From contig CM060982.1 of NCBI GenBank assembly GCA_030765065.1, forward strand, positions 13,451,630-13,515,629: a DNA stretch of 64,000 nt, written 5' to 3'. Of this stretch, positions 45,305 to 56,104 are shown one piece after another. A program made the translations under genes and the position numbers. The notes under the pieces were generated by a model. The model saw nothing but the letters and a program-made list of their open reading frames with translations. It ran no database searches and was not told the DNA's origin. This stretch comes from Deroplatys truncata. Taxonomy: Eukaryota > Arthropoda > Insecta > Mantodea > Mantidae. How positions within the stretch are numbered: the stretch's first letter is position 1; each line of letters starts with the position of its first letter.

Positions 45305-47797
45305 TCAGCATTCTCTCTCAACTGATATTTGCCGGTCATCGTCTGGGGGATGTGTGTGGTTTGTGGTGTTCTCTGGTGCTGGGCTGATGAACCTCCAAAG
45401 GCTGTTGGGTGGCGGCAGTTCAAAATTCATTAGGTGATTCCTGTGTTTGACAATATGTATTTTTTCCCAGATGTCCAATTCATTGCTGCTGTTGATCGGT
45501 TTTAAGAGTTTTATGTTTGGAGTGATATCATGGTTTGAAGACCAGAAATGATGTGCTACTGCTGATTTATCTTGCTGCTTTTGGTAAATGCATCTCATAT
45601 GCTCTTTAAGTCTTATTTCAAGATTTCTTTTTGTTCTTCCTATATATACCAGGTTACATTCATTACAATCAATTTGATATATACCAGCTGATTTATCGTT
45701 GGGGATAGGATCTTTTGTTCTGTTGCATAGTAGTTTCTGTATGTTGTGGTTATTCTGTGGAGACAGGGTGATGTTGTATTTTTTGAAAATCTTTTGAAAT
45801 TTATGATGTGTCCAAGGGTGATAAGTGAATTTTCTATATGCTTGTGGTTTTTGTTGTCTGAGTAATGTAGTCATTTGTTGGATGTATTTCTGTCTTTCAA
45901 ACCTTTTTATCTTCTTATCTATTGTTTTTTTCTGGTATCCATTCATAGTGGCTATATTGATAATGTGTTGGTATTCTTTCTGGTATTCCTCTTTCTCCAT
46001 TGGTATATGTACTAACCTGTTTGTAATACTATTTAAAATTGCATGTTTGTGGCTTGTAGGATTGTAGCTATTATTTTTAATGTAGTTTTCTGTGTGCGTT
46101 GGTTTTCTGTAAATGCCAAACGTTAGTTTGTTGTGTGCATTATTTCTGATGATCCTGATGTCTAGGTAAGGTAATTGGCCATTTTCTTCTTTTTCCATTG
46201 TGAATTTTATAGATCTTTTTTGTAAATTTAATAATTTCAAAGCATCTTCTGAAAGTTTTTTTGGAACAATAGCAAAAATATCATCTACATATCTATACCA
46301 GGTTTTGAATAGATGTGGGAAAGATTTTGTAATATGGGATTCAAAATGGCTCATATATAGTTCTGCTAAAAATGGTGAAAGGGGGTTTCCCATAGTTAGG
46401 CCTGAGGTTTGTTTAAAGATTTTGTGATGGAATGAAAAGAAATTCTGGTCCAGACATAATTTTGTTAGTTTCAGGTAATCTTCTGTTTGTGCTCTAGGTG
46501 TGCCATTGTTTAATATCCAATTTTCTAGGAGTGGTAATAATTCTTCTTTTGGTATGCTTGGGAAGAGTGCAGTGACATCAAATGATACCATCATGTCTGT
46601 GGGTGATATATTTATATTTGAAAGGTGACTGGTTAATTCTAAAGAATTTTTTATGCTAAGACTTTTGAACATAGGCATGGAGTTGAAGGTATTTGAAAGC
46701 CATTTTGCTAGTTTATATGTGGGAGAGTTTATGTTATTCACTATGGGCCTCATTTTGTTGCCGAGTTTGTGTATTTTTGGTAGTGCATATAACCTAGGTA
46801 TGATGGGAAAATCTGGTTTAATTCTGGATTTTTCGGCTTTTGTTAATGTTTTGGTTTCTATCAATGTATTCTGGAGTGACTTGGTGCATTCTTTTAATGG
46901 ATTTTTGCTGATTTCTATGTACTCTGGGTTATGTAGTAATTGCATAACTCTAGATTCATAATCATCTTGGTCTAATATCACTAATGTGTTTCCTTTGTCT
47001 GCTTTAGTGTATACTACAGGTTTTGACTTTAGAGATTTGATAATTTTTTGATGTGGTACGTAGTGGTGTTTTTGGGCTTGTATCTGGTCCAATATTGGTT
47101 CACACTGTGATTGTATTAAACTTTTATCCTTATCTGTAAGGTGGTTGGAGGCTATTTCAATATCAGCAACAAAGTTTTCTGTATTTTTTGTGAAGTTGAA
47201 ACATGTTTTTAGGCCATTGTTCAAGACAGATAGCTCAGTGCTGGTGAATGGTTCTTTTGAGAGGTTAACTACATATTGGCCTGTGGTAGGTTCATTGTTT
47301 AGGTTATGTTTATATGTTGATTTCCGTTTTTGGTTATGTCTAGGAGATTTTTCCCGGTATTCCAGGGAGTTTTTTTGTTTGAATATAAGGTTGTTTAGTT
47401 TCTTTTTCAGTTTCATTGTTTTGGCGCTCATTTTCTTGCTAAGTTGCGTAAGGAAATTTGACCGTAAATTTTCCCATAAAGGTATTCCTAAAACTTTCGG
47501 TAACCATAAGTGTAGTTCATAGATTCTAAGGTCCAAATCCTGTAAATTTGCATAATGTTTGTTCTTTTCTATTTCAATTACTTTCTTGTCTGCTGCTGTT
47601 TGATGCTTTACATTGTGATTAAATTTTACGTATTTTCTAACGAAGTTTGGCGTAACTTTGTGTTTTAAGCAAAGATTTAGGAATCTTATGTTTGCAGCCG
47701 TGATTTTCTTTTTGATTTCTAGTTTTAAGTATAATTTAATGTCCTGTTTAATTCCAAAGTTTCCGTTGAATCTGTGTAAATCTGTGCTTACCTCCAT
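45305..47797 (-). CDS. PLE RT/endonuclease, unit F (intact)
   Basis: 830 residues, identical to unit A, Tyr form. The spacer on its 5' side has the A variant at 47859. It lies exactly 10,800 bp from unit B. Confidence 0.95.
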   Translation of the reverse strand: MEVSTDLHRFNGNFGIKQDIKLYLKLEIKKKITAANIRFLNLCLKHKVTPNFVRKYVKFNHNVKHQTAADKKVIEIEKNKHYANLQDLDLRIYELHLWLPKVLGIPLWENLRSNFLTQLSKKMSAKTMKLKKKLNNLIFKQKNSLEYREKSPRHNQKRKSTYKHNLNNEPTTGQYVVNLSKEPFTSTELSVLNNGLKTCFNFTKNTENFVADIEIASNHLTDKDKSLIQSQCEPILDQIQAQKHHYVPHQKIIKSLKSKPVVYTKADKGNTLVILDQDDYESRVMQLLHNPEYIEISKNPLKECTKSLQNTLIETKTLTKAEKSRIKPDFPIIPRLYALPKIHKLGNKMRPIVNNINSPTYKLAKWLSNTFNSMPMFKSLSIKNSLELTSHLSNINISPTDMMVSFDVTALFPSIPKEELLPLLENWILNNGTPRAQTEDYLKLTKLCLDQNFFSFHHKIFKQTSGLTMGNPLSPFLAELYMSHFESHITKSFPHLFKTWYRYVDDIFAIVPKKLSEDALKLLNLQKRSIKFTMEKEENGQLPYLDIRIIRNNAHNKLTFGIYRKPTHTENYIKNNSYNPTSHKHAILNSITNRLVHIPMEKEEYQKEYQHIINIATMNGYQKKTIDKKIKRFERQKYIQQMTTLLRQQKPQAYRKFTYHPWTHHKFQKIFKKYNITLSPQNNHNIQKLLCNRTKDPIPNDKSAGIYQIDCNECNLVYIGRTKRNLEIRLKEHMRCIYQKQQDKSAVAHHFWSSNHDITPNIKLLKPINSSNELDIWEKIHIVKHRNHLMNFELPPPNSLWRFISPAPENTTNHTHPPDDDRQISVEREC

Positions 47798-48004
47798 ATT
47801 CTTTAGTTGTTACGTGCGGCAATATCGATGTTTATTCTTTGCTTCTTATAGACTTGTAAGTCCAATTTAAGCTCAATTTTTGAAGATTTAGAAGCTTGTA
47901 ACAGTGATGTGTCATAATTTAAAATAGAGAGTTGAGGGTTGTTACACTACATCACTATGATAATCTTACTTGAACGCGTTTCGGGAGACGGCTTGTCCCC
48001 ATCG

Positions 48005-50497
48005 TCAGCATTCTCTCTCAACTGATATTTGCCGGTCATCGTCTGGGGGATGTGTGTGGTTTGTGGTGTTCTCTGGTGCTGGGCTGATGAACCTCCAAAG
48101 GCTGTTGGGTGGCGGCAGTTCAAAATTCATTAGGTGATTCCTGTGTTTGACAATATGTATTTTTTCCCAGATGTCCAATTCATTGCTGCTGTTGATCGGT
48201 TTTAAGAGTTTTATGTTTGGAGTGATATCATGGTTTGAAGACCAGAAATGATGTGCTACTGCTGATTTATCTTGCTGCTTTTGGTAAATGCATCTCATAT
48301 GCTCTTTAAGTCTTATTTCAAGATTTCTTTTTGTTCTTCCTATATGTACCAGGTTACATTCATTACAATCAATTTGATATATACCAGCTGATTTATCGTT
48401 GGGGATAGGATCTTTTGTTCTGTTGCATAGTAGTTTCTGTATGTTGTGGTTATTCTGTGGAGACAGGGTGATGTTGTATTTTTTGAAAATCTTTTGAAAT
48501 TTATGATGTGTCCAAGGGTGATAAGTGAATTTTCTATATGCTTGTGGTTTTTGTTGTCTGAGTAATGTAGTCATTTGTTGGATGTATTTCTGTCTTTCAA
48601 ACCTTTTTATCTTCTTATCTATTGTTTTTTTCTGGTATCCATTCATAGTGGCTATATTGATAATGTGTTGGTATTCTTTCTGGTATTCCTCTTTCTCCAT
48701 TGGTATATGTACTAACCTGTTTGTAATACTATTTAAAATTGCATGTTTGTGGCTTGTAGGATTGTAGCTATTATTTTTAATGTAGTTTTCTGTGTGCGTT
48801 GGTTTTCTGTAAATGCCAAACGTTAGTTTGTTGTGTGCATTATTTCTGATGATCCTGATGTCTAGGTAAGGTAATTGGCCATTTTCTTCTTTTTCCATTG
48901 TGAATTTTATAGATCTTTTTTGTAAATTTAATAATTTCAAAGCATCTTCTGAAAGTTTTTTTGGAACAATAGCAAAAATATCATCTACATATCTATACCA
49001 GGTTTTGAATAGATGTGGGAAAGATTTTGTAATATGGGATTCAAAATGGCTCATATATAGTTCTGCTAAAAATGGTGAAAGGGGGTTTCCCATAGTTAGG
49101 CCTGAGGTTTGTTTAAAGATTTTGTGATGGAATGAAAAGAAATTCTGGTCCAGACATAATTTTGTTAGTTTCAGGTAATCTTCTGTTTGTGCTCTAGGTG
49201 TGCCATTGTTTAATATCCAATTTTCTAGGAGTGGTAATAATTCTTCTTTTGGTATGCTTGGGAAGAGTGCAGTGACATCAAATGATACCATCATGTCTGT
49301 GGGTGATATATTTATATTTGAAAGGTGACTGGTTAATTCTAAAGAATTTTTTATGCTAAGACTTTTGAACATAGGCATGGAGTTGAAGGTATTTGAAAGC
49401 CATTTTGCTAGTTTATATGTGGGAGAGTTTATGTTATTCACTATGGGCCTCATTTTGTTGCCGAGTTTGTGTATTTTTGGTAGTGCATATAACCTAGGTA
49501 TGATGGGAAAATCTGGTTTAATTCTGGATTTTTCGGCTTTTGTTAATGTTTTGGTTTCTATCAATGTATTCTGGAGTGACTTGGTGCATTCTTTTAATGG
49601 ATTTTTGCTGATTTCTATGTACTCTGGGTTATGTAGTAATTGCATAACTCTAGATTCATAATCATCTTGGTCTAATATCACTAATGTGTTTCCTTTGTCT
49701 GCTTTAGTGTATACTACAGGTTTTGACTTTAGAGATTTGATAATTTTTTGATGTGGTACGTAGTGGTGTTTTTGGGCTTGTATCTGGTCCAATATTGGTT
49801 CACACTGTGATTGTATTAAACTTTTATCCTTATCTGTAAGGTGGTTGGAGGCTATTTCAATATCAGCAACAAAGTTTTCTGTATTTTTTGTGAAGTTGAA
49901 ACATGTTTTTAGGCCATTGTTCAAGACAGATAGCTCAGTGCTGGTGAATGGTTCTTTTGAGAGGTTAACTACATATTGGCCTGTGGTAGGTTCATTGTTT
50001 AGGTTATGTTTATATGTTGATTTCCGTTTTTGGTTATGTCTAGGAGATTTTTCCCGGTATTCCAGGGAGTTTTTTTGTTTGAATATAAGGTTGTTTAGTT
50101 TCTTTTTCAGTTTCATTGTTTTGGCGCTCATTTTCTTGCTAAGTTGCGTAAGGAAATTTGACCGTAAATTTTCCCATAAAGGTATTCCTAAAACTTTCGG
50201 TAACCATAAGTGTAGTTCATAGATTCTAAGGTCCAAATCCTGTAAATTTGCATAATGTTTGTTCTTTTCTATTTCAATTACTTTCTTGTCTGCTGCTGTT
50301 TGATGCTTTACATTGTGATTAAATTTTACGTATTTTCTAACGAAGTTTGGCGTAACTTTGTGTTTTAAGCAAAGATTTAGGAATCTTATGTTTGCAGCCG
50401 TGATTTTCTTTTTGATTTCTAGTTTTAAGTATAATTTAATGTCCTGTTTAATTCCAAAGTTTCCGTTGAATCTGTGTAAATCTGTGCTTACCTCCAT
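48005..50497 (-). CDS. PLE RT/endonuclease, unit G (intact, YIG Tyr-to-His)
   Basis: 830 residues, identical to unit A except that the endonuclease reads VHIGRTKR: one base at 48346 changes the Tyr of the YIG motif (about residue 718) to His. RT motifs are unchanged. In GIY-YIG nucleases this Tyr belongs to the conserved core, so endonuclease activity may be reduced. The effect is inferred. Confidence 0.95.
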   Translation of the reverse strand: MEVSTDLHRFNGNFGIKQDIKLYLKLEIKKKITAANIRFLNLCLKHKVTPNFVRKYVKFNHNVKHQTAADKKVIEIEKNKHYANLQDLDLRIYELHLWLPKVLGIPLWENLRSNFLTQLSKKMSAKTMKLKKKLNNLIFKQKNSLEYREKSPRHNQKRKSTYKHNLNNEPTTGQYVVNLSKEPFTSTELSVLNNGLKTCFNFTKNTENFVADIEIASNHLTDKDKSLIQSQCEPILDQIQAQKHHYVPHQKIIKSLKSKPVVYTKADKGNTLVILDQDDYESRVMQLLHNPEYIEISKNPLKECTKSLQNTLIETKTLTKAEKSRIKPDFPIIPRLYALPKIHKLGNKMRPIVNNINSPTYKLAKWLSNTFNSMPMFKSLSIKNSLELTSHLSNINISPTDMMVSFDVTALFPSIPKEELLPLLENWILNNGTPRAQTEDYLKLTKLCLDQNFFSFHHKIFKQTSGLTMGNPLSPFLAELYMSHFESHITKSFPHLFKTWYRYVDDIFAIVPKKLSEDALKLLNLQKRSIKFTMEKEENGQLPYLDIRIIRNNAHNKLTFGIYRKPTHTENYIKNNSYNPTSHKHAILNSITNRLVHIPMEKEEYQKEYQHIINIATMNGYQKKTIDKKIKRFERQKYIQQMTTLLRQQKPQAYRKFTYHPWTHHKFQKIFKKYNITLSPQNNHNIQKLLCNRTKDPIPNDKSAGIYQIDCNECNLVHIGRTKRNLEIRLKEHMRCIYQKQQDKSAVAHHFWSSNHDITPNIKLLKPINSSNELDIWEKIHIVKHRNHLMNFELPPPNSLWRFISPAPENTTNHTHPPDDDRQISVEREC

Positions 50498-50704
50498 ATT
50501 CTTTAGTTGTTACGTGCGGCAATATCGATGTTTATTCTTTGCTTCTTATAGACTTGTAGGTCCAATTTAAGCTCAATTTTTGAAGATTTAGAAGCTTGTA
50601 ACAGTGATGTGTCATAATTTAAAATAGAGAGTTGAGGGTTGTTACACTACATCACTATGATAATCTTACTTGAACGCGTTTCGGGAGACGGCTTGTCCCC
50701 ATCG

Positions 50705-53197
50705 TCAGCATTCTCTCTCAACTGATATTTGCCGGTCATCGTCTGGGGGATGTGTGTGGTTTGTGGTGTTCTCTGGTGCTGGGCTGATGAACCTCCAAAG
50801 GCTGTTGGGTGGCGGCAGTTCAAAATTCATTAGGTGATTCCTGTGTTTGACAATATGTATTTTTTCCCAGATGTCCAATTCATTGCTGCTGTTGATCGGT
50901 TTTAAGAGTTTTATGTTTGGAGTGATATCATGGTTTGAAGACCAGAAATGATGTGCTACTGCTGATTTATCTTGCTGCTTTTGGTAAATGCATCTCATAT
51001 GCTCTTTAAGTCTTATTTCAAGATTTCTTTTTGTTCTTCCTATATATACCAGGTTACATTCATTACAATCAATTTGATATATACCAGCTGATTTATCGTT
51101 GGGGATAGGATCTTTTGTTCTGTTGCATAGTAGTTTCTGTATGTTGTGGTTATTCTGTGGAGACAGGGTGATGTTGTATTTTTTGAAAATCTTTTGAAAT
51201 TTATGATGTGTCCAAGGGTGATAAGTGAATTTTCTATATGCTTGTGGTTTTTGTTGTCTGAGTAATGTAGTCATTTGTTGGATGTATTTCTGTCTTTCAA
51301 ACCTTTTTATCTTCTTATCTATTGTTTTTTTCTGGTATCCATTCATAGTGGCTATATTGATAATGTGTTGGTATTCTTTCTGGTATTCCTCTTTCTCCAT
51401 TGGTATATGTACTAACCTGTTTGTAATACTATTTAAAATTGCATGTTTGTGGCTTGTAGGATTGTAGCTATTATTTTTAATGTAGTTTTCTGTGTGCGTT
51501 GGTTTTCTGTAAATGCCAAACGTTAGTTTGTTGTGTGCATTATTTCTGATGATCCTGATGTCTAGGTAAGGTAATTGGCCATTTTCTTCTTTTTCCATTG
51601 TGAATTTTATAGATCTTTTTTGTAAATTTAATAATTTCAAAGCATCTTCTGAAAGTTTTTTTGGAACAATAGCAAAAATATCATCTACATATCTATACCA
51701 GGTTTTGAATAGATGTGGGAAAGATTTTGTAATATGGGATTCAAAATGGCTCATATATAGTTCTGCTAAAAATGGTGAAAGGGGGTTTCCCATAGTTAGG
51801 CCTGAGGTTTGTTTAAAGATTTTGTGATGGAATGAAAAGAAATTCTGGTCCAGACATAATTTTGTTAGTTTCAGGTAATCTTCTGTTTGTGCTCTAGGTG
51901 TGCCATTGTTTAATATCCAATTTTCTAGGAGTGGTAATAATTCTTCTTTTGGTATGCTTGGGAAGAGTGCAGTGACATCAAATGATACCATCATGTCTGT
52001 GGGTGATATATTTATATTTGAAAGGTGACTGGTTAATTCTAAAGAATTTTTTATGCTAAGACTTTTGAACATAGGCATGGAGTTGAAGGTATTTGAAAGC
52101 CATTTTGCTAGTTTATATGTGGGAGAGTTTATGTTATTCACTATGGGCCTCATTTTGTTGCCGAGTTTGTGTATTTTTGGTAGTGCATATAACCTAGGTA
52201 TGATGGGAAAATCTGGTTTAATTCTGGATTTTTCGGCTTTTGTTAATGTTTTGGTTTCTATCAATGTATTCTGGAGTGACTTGGTGCATTCTTTTAATGG
52301 ATTTTTGCTGATTTCTATGTACTCTGGGTTATGTAGTAATTGCATAACTCTAGATTCATAATCATCTTGGTCTAATATCACTAATGTGTTTCCTTTGTCT
52401 GCTTTAGTGTATACTACAGGTTTTGACTTTAGAGATTTGATAATTTTTTGATGTGGTACGTAGTGGTGTTTTTGGGCTTGTATCTGGTCCAATATTGGTT
52501 CACACTGTGATTGTATTAAACTTTTATCCTTATCTGTAAGGTGGTTGGAGGCTATTTCAATATCAGCAACAAAGTTTTCTGTATTTTTTGTGAAGTTGAA
52601 ACATGTTTTTAGGCCATTGTTCAAGACAGATAGCTCAGTGCTGGTGAATGGTTCTTTTGAGAGGTTAACTACATATTGGCCTGTGGTAGGTTCATTGTTT
52701 AGGTTATGTTTATATGTTGATTTCCGTTTTTGGTTATGTCTAGGAGATTTTTCCCGGTATTCCAGGGAGTTTTTTTGTTTGAATATAAGGTTGTTTAGTT
52801 TCTTTTTCAGTTTCATTGTTTTGGCGCTCATTTTCTTGCTAAGTTGCGTAAGGAAATTTGACCGTAAATTTTCCCATAAAGGTATTCCTAAAACTTTCGG
52901 TAACCATAAGTGTAGTTCATAGATTCTAAGGTCCAAATCCTGTAAATTTGCATAATGTTTGTTCTTTTCTATTTCAATTACTTTCTTGTCTGCTGCTGTT
53001 TGATGCTTTACATTGTGATTAAATTTTACGTATTTTCTAACGAAGTTTGGCGTAACTTTGTGTTTTAAGCAAAGATTTAGGAATCTTATGTTTGCAGCCG
53101 TGATTTTCTTTTTGATTTCTAGTTTTAAGTATAATTTAATGTCCTGTTTAATTCCAAAGTTTCCGTTGAATCTGTGTAAATCTGTGCTTACCTCCAT
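50705..53197 (-). CDS. PLE RT/endonuclease, unit H (intact)
   Basis: 830 residues, identical to unit A, Tyr form. Flanking spacers carry the G variant (50559, 53259). Confidence 0.95.
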   Translation of the reverse strand: MEVSTDLHRFNGNFGIKQDIKLYLKLEIKKKITAANIRFLNLCLKHKVTPNFVRKYVKFNHNVKHQTAADKKVIEIEKNKHYANLQDLDLRIYELHLWLPKVLGIPLWENLRSNFLTQLSKKMSAKTMKLKKKLNNLIFKQKNSLEYREKSPRHNQKRKSTYKHNLNNEPTTGQYVVNLSKEPFTSTELSVLNNGLKTCFNFTKNTENFVADIEIASNHLTDKDKSLIQSQCEPILDQIQAQKHHYVPHQKIIKSLKSKPVVYTKADKGNTLVILDQDDYESRVMQLLHNPEYIEISKNPLKECTKSLQNTLIETKTLTKAEKSRIKPDFPIIPRLYALPKIHKLGNKMRPIVNNINSPTYKLAKWLSNTFNSMPMFKSLSIKNSLELTSHLSNINISPTDMMVSFDVTALFPSIPKEELLPLLENWILNNGTPRAQTEDYLKLTKLCLDQNFFSFHHKIFKQTSGLTMGNPLSPFLAELYMSHFESHITKSFPHLFKTWYRYVDDIFAIVPKKLSEDALKLLNLQKRSIKFTMEKEENGQLPYLDIRIIRNNAHNKLTFGIYRKPTHTENYIKNNSYNPTSHKHAILNSITNRLVHIPMEKEEYQKEYQHIINIATMNGYQKKTIDKKIKRFERQKYIQQMTTLLRQQKPQAYRKFTYHPWTHHKFQKIFKKYNITLSPQNNHNIQKLLCNRTKDPIPNDKSAGIYQIDCNECNLVYIGRTKRNLEIRLKEHMRCIYQKQQDKSAVAHHFWSSNHDITPNIKLLKPINSSNELDIWEKIHIVKHRNHLMNFELPPPNSLWRFISPAPENTTNHTHPPDDDRQISVEREC

Positions 53198-53404
53198 ATT
53201 CTTTAGTTGTTACGTGCGGCAATATCGATGTTTATTCTTTGCTTCTTATAGACTTGTAGGTCCAATTTAAGCTCAATTTTTGAAGATTTAGAAGCTTGTA
53301 ACAGTGATGTGTCATAATTTAAAATAGAGAGTTGAGGGTTGTTACACTACATCACTATGATAATCTTACTTGAACGCGTTTCGGGAGACGGCTTGTCCCC
53401 ATCG

Positions 53405-55897
53405 TCAGCATTCTCTCTCAACTGATATTTGCCGGTCATCGTCTGGGGGATGTGTGTGGTTTGTGGTGTTCTCTGGTGCTGGGCTGATGAACCTCCAAAG
53501 GCTGTTGGGTGGCGGCAGTTCAAAATTCATTAGGTGATTCCTGTGTTTGACAATATGTATTTTTTCCCAGATGTCCAATTCATTGCTGCTGTTGATCGGT
53601 TTTAAGAGTTTTATGTTTGGAGTGATATCATGGTTTGAAGACCAGAAATGATGTGCTACTGCTGATTTATCTTGCTGCTTTTGGTAAATGCATCTCATAT
53701 GCTCTTTAAGTCTTATTTCAAGATTTCTTTTTGTTCTTCCTATATATACCAGGTTACATTCATTACAATCAATTTGATATATACCAGCTGATTTATCGTT
53801 GGGGATAGGATCTTTTGTTCTGTTGCATAGTAGTTTCTGTATGTTGTGGTTATTCTGTGGAGACAGGGTGATGTTGTATTTTTTGAAAATCTTTTGAAAT
53901 TTATGATGTGTCCAAGGGTGATAAGTGAATTTTCTATATGCTTGTGGTTTTTGTTGTCTGAGTAATGTAGTCATTTGTTGGATGTATTTCTGTCTTTCAA
54001 ACCTTTTTATCTTCTTATCTATTGTTTTTTTCTGGTATCCATTCATAGTGGCTATATTGATAATGTGTTGGTATTCTTTCTGGTATTCCTCTTTCTCCAT
54101 TGGTATATGTACTAACCTGTTTGTAATACTATTTAAAATTGCATGTTTGTGGCTTGTAGGATTGTAGCTATTATTTTTAATGTAGTTTTCTGTGTGCGTT
54201 GGTTTTCTGTAAATGCCAAACGTTAGTTTGTTGTGTGCATTATTTCTGATGATCCTGATGTCTAGGTAAGGTAATTGGCCATTTTCTTCTTTTTCCATTG
54301 TGAATTTTATAGATCTTTTTTGTAAATTTAATAATTTCAAAGCATCTTCTGAAAGTTTTTTTGGAACAATAGCAAAAATATCATCTACATATCTATACCA
54401 GGTTTTGAATAGATGTGGGAAAGATTTTGTAATATGGGATTCAAAATGGCTCATATATAGTTCTGCTAAAAATGGTGAAAGGGGGTTTCCCATAGTTAGG
54501 CCTGAGGTTTGTTTAAAGATTTTGTGATGGAATGAAAAGAAATTCTGGTCCAGACATAATTTTGTTAGTTTCAGGTAATCTTCTGTTTGTGCTCTAGGTG
54601 TGCCATTGTTTAATATCCAATTTTCTAGGAGTGGTAATAATTCTTCTTTTGGTATGCTTGGGAAGAGTGCAGTGACATCAAATGATACCATCATGTCTGT
54701 GGGTGATATATTTATATTTGAAAGGTGACTGGTTAATTCTAAAGAATTTTTTATGCTAAGACTTTTGAACATAGGCATGGAGTTGAAGGTATTTGAAAGC
54801 CATTTTGCTAGTTTATATGTGGGAGAGTTTATGTTATTCACTATGGGCCTCATTTTGTTGCCGAGTTTGTGTATTTTTGGTAGTGCATATAACCTAGGTA
54901 TGATGGGAAAATCTGGTTTAATTCTGGATTTTTCGGCTTTTGTTAATGTTTTGGTTTCTATCAATGTATTCTGGAGTGACTTGGTGCATTCTTTTAATGG
55001 ATTTTTGCTGATTTCTATGTACTCTGGGTTATGTAGTAATTGCATAACTCTAGATTCATAATCATCTTGGTCTAATATCACTAATGTGTTTCCTTTGTCT
55101 GCTTTAGTGTATACTACAGGTTTTGACTTTAGAGATTTGATAATTTTTTGATGTGGTACGTAGTGGTGTTTTTGGGCTTGTATCTGGTCCAATATTGGTT
55201 CACACTGTGATTGTATTAAACTTTTATCCTTATCTGTAAGGTGGTTGGAGGCTATTTCAATATCAGCAACAAAGTTTTCTGTATTTTTTGTGAAGTTGAA
55301 ACATGTTTTTAGGCCATTGTTCAAGACAGATAGCTCAGTGCTGGTGAATGGTTCTTTTGAGAGGTTAACTACATATTGGCCTGTGGTAGGTTCATTGTTT
55401 AGGTTATGTTTATATGTTGATTTCCGTTTTTGGTTATGTCTAGGAGATTTTTCCCGGTATTCCAGGGAGTTTTTTTGTTTGAATATAAGGTTGTTTAGTT
55501 TCTTTTTCAGTTTCATTGTTTTGGCGCTCATTTTCTTGCTAAGTTGCGTAAGGAAATTTGACCGTAAATTTTCCCATAAAGGTATTCCTAAAACTTTCGG
55601 TAACCATAAGTGTAGTTCATAGATTCTAAGGTCCAAATCCTGTAAATTTGCATAATGTTTGTTCTTTTCTATTTCAATTACTTTCTTGTCTGCTGCTGTT
55701 TGATGCTTTACATTGTGATTAAATTTTACGTATTTTCTAACGAAGTTTGGCGTAACTTTGTGTTTTAAGCAAAGATTTAGGAATCTTATGTTTGCAGCCG
55801 TGATTTTCTTTTTGATTTCTAGTTTTAAGTATAATTTAATGTCCTGTTTAATTCCAAAGTTTCCGTTGAATCTGTGTAAATCTGTGCTTACCTCCAT
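53405..55897 (-). CDS. PLE RT/endonuclease, unit I (intact)
   Basis: 830 residues, identical to unit A, Tyr form. It is followed on its 5' side by a G-variant spacer (55959). Confidence 0.95.
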   Translation of the reverse strand: MEVSTDLHRFNGNFGIKQDIKLYLKLEIKKKITAANIRFLNLCLKHKVTPNFVRKYVKFNHNVKHQTAADKKVIEIEKNKHYANLQDLDLRIYELHLWLPKVLGIPLWENLRSNFLTQLSKKMSAKTMKLKKKLNNLIFKQKNSLEYREKSPRHNQKRKSTYKHNLNNEPTTGQYVVNLSKEPFTSTELSVLNNGLKTCFNFTKNTENFVADIEIASNHLTDKDKSLIQSQCEPILDQIQAQKHHYVPHQKIIKSLKSKPVVYTKADKGNTLVILDQDDYESRVMQLLHNPEYIEISKNPLKECTKSLQNTLIETKTLTKAEKSRIKPDFPIIPRLYALPKIHKLGNKMRPIVNNINSPTYKLAKWLSNTFNSMPMFKSLSIKNSLELTSHLSNINISPTDMMVSFDVTALFPSIPKEELLPLLENWILNNGTPRAQTEDYLKLTKLCLDQNFFSFHHKIFKQTSGLTMGNPLSPFLAELYMSHFESHITKSFPHLFKTWYRYVDDIFAIVPKKLSEDALKLLNLQKRSIKFTMEKEENGQLPYLDIRIIRNNAHNKLTFGIYRKPTHTENYIKNNSYNPTSHKHAILNSITNRLVHIPMEKEEYQKEYQHIINIATMNGYQKKTIDKKIKRFERQKYIQQMTTLLRQQKPQAYRKFTYHPWTHHKFQKIFKKYNITLSPQNNHNIQKLLCNRTKDPIPNDKSAGIYQIDCNECNLVYIGRTKRNLEIRLKEHMRCIYQKQQDKSAVAHHFWSSNHDITPNIKLLKPINSSNELDIWEKIHIVKHRNHLMNFELPPPNSLWRFISPAPENTTNHTHPPDDDRQISVEREC

Positions 55898-56104
55898 ATT
55901 CTTTAGTTGTTACGTGCGGCAATATCGATGTTTATTCTTTGCTTCTTATAGACTTGTAGGTCCAATTTAAGCTCAATTTTTGAAGATTTAGAAGCTTGTA
56001 ACAGTGATGTGTCATAATTTAAAATAGAGAGTTGAGGGTTGTTACACTACATCACTATGATAATCTTACTTGAACGCGTTTCGGGAGACGGCTTGTCCCC
56101 ATCG

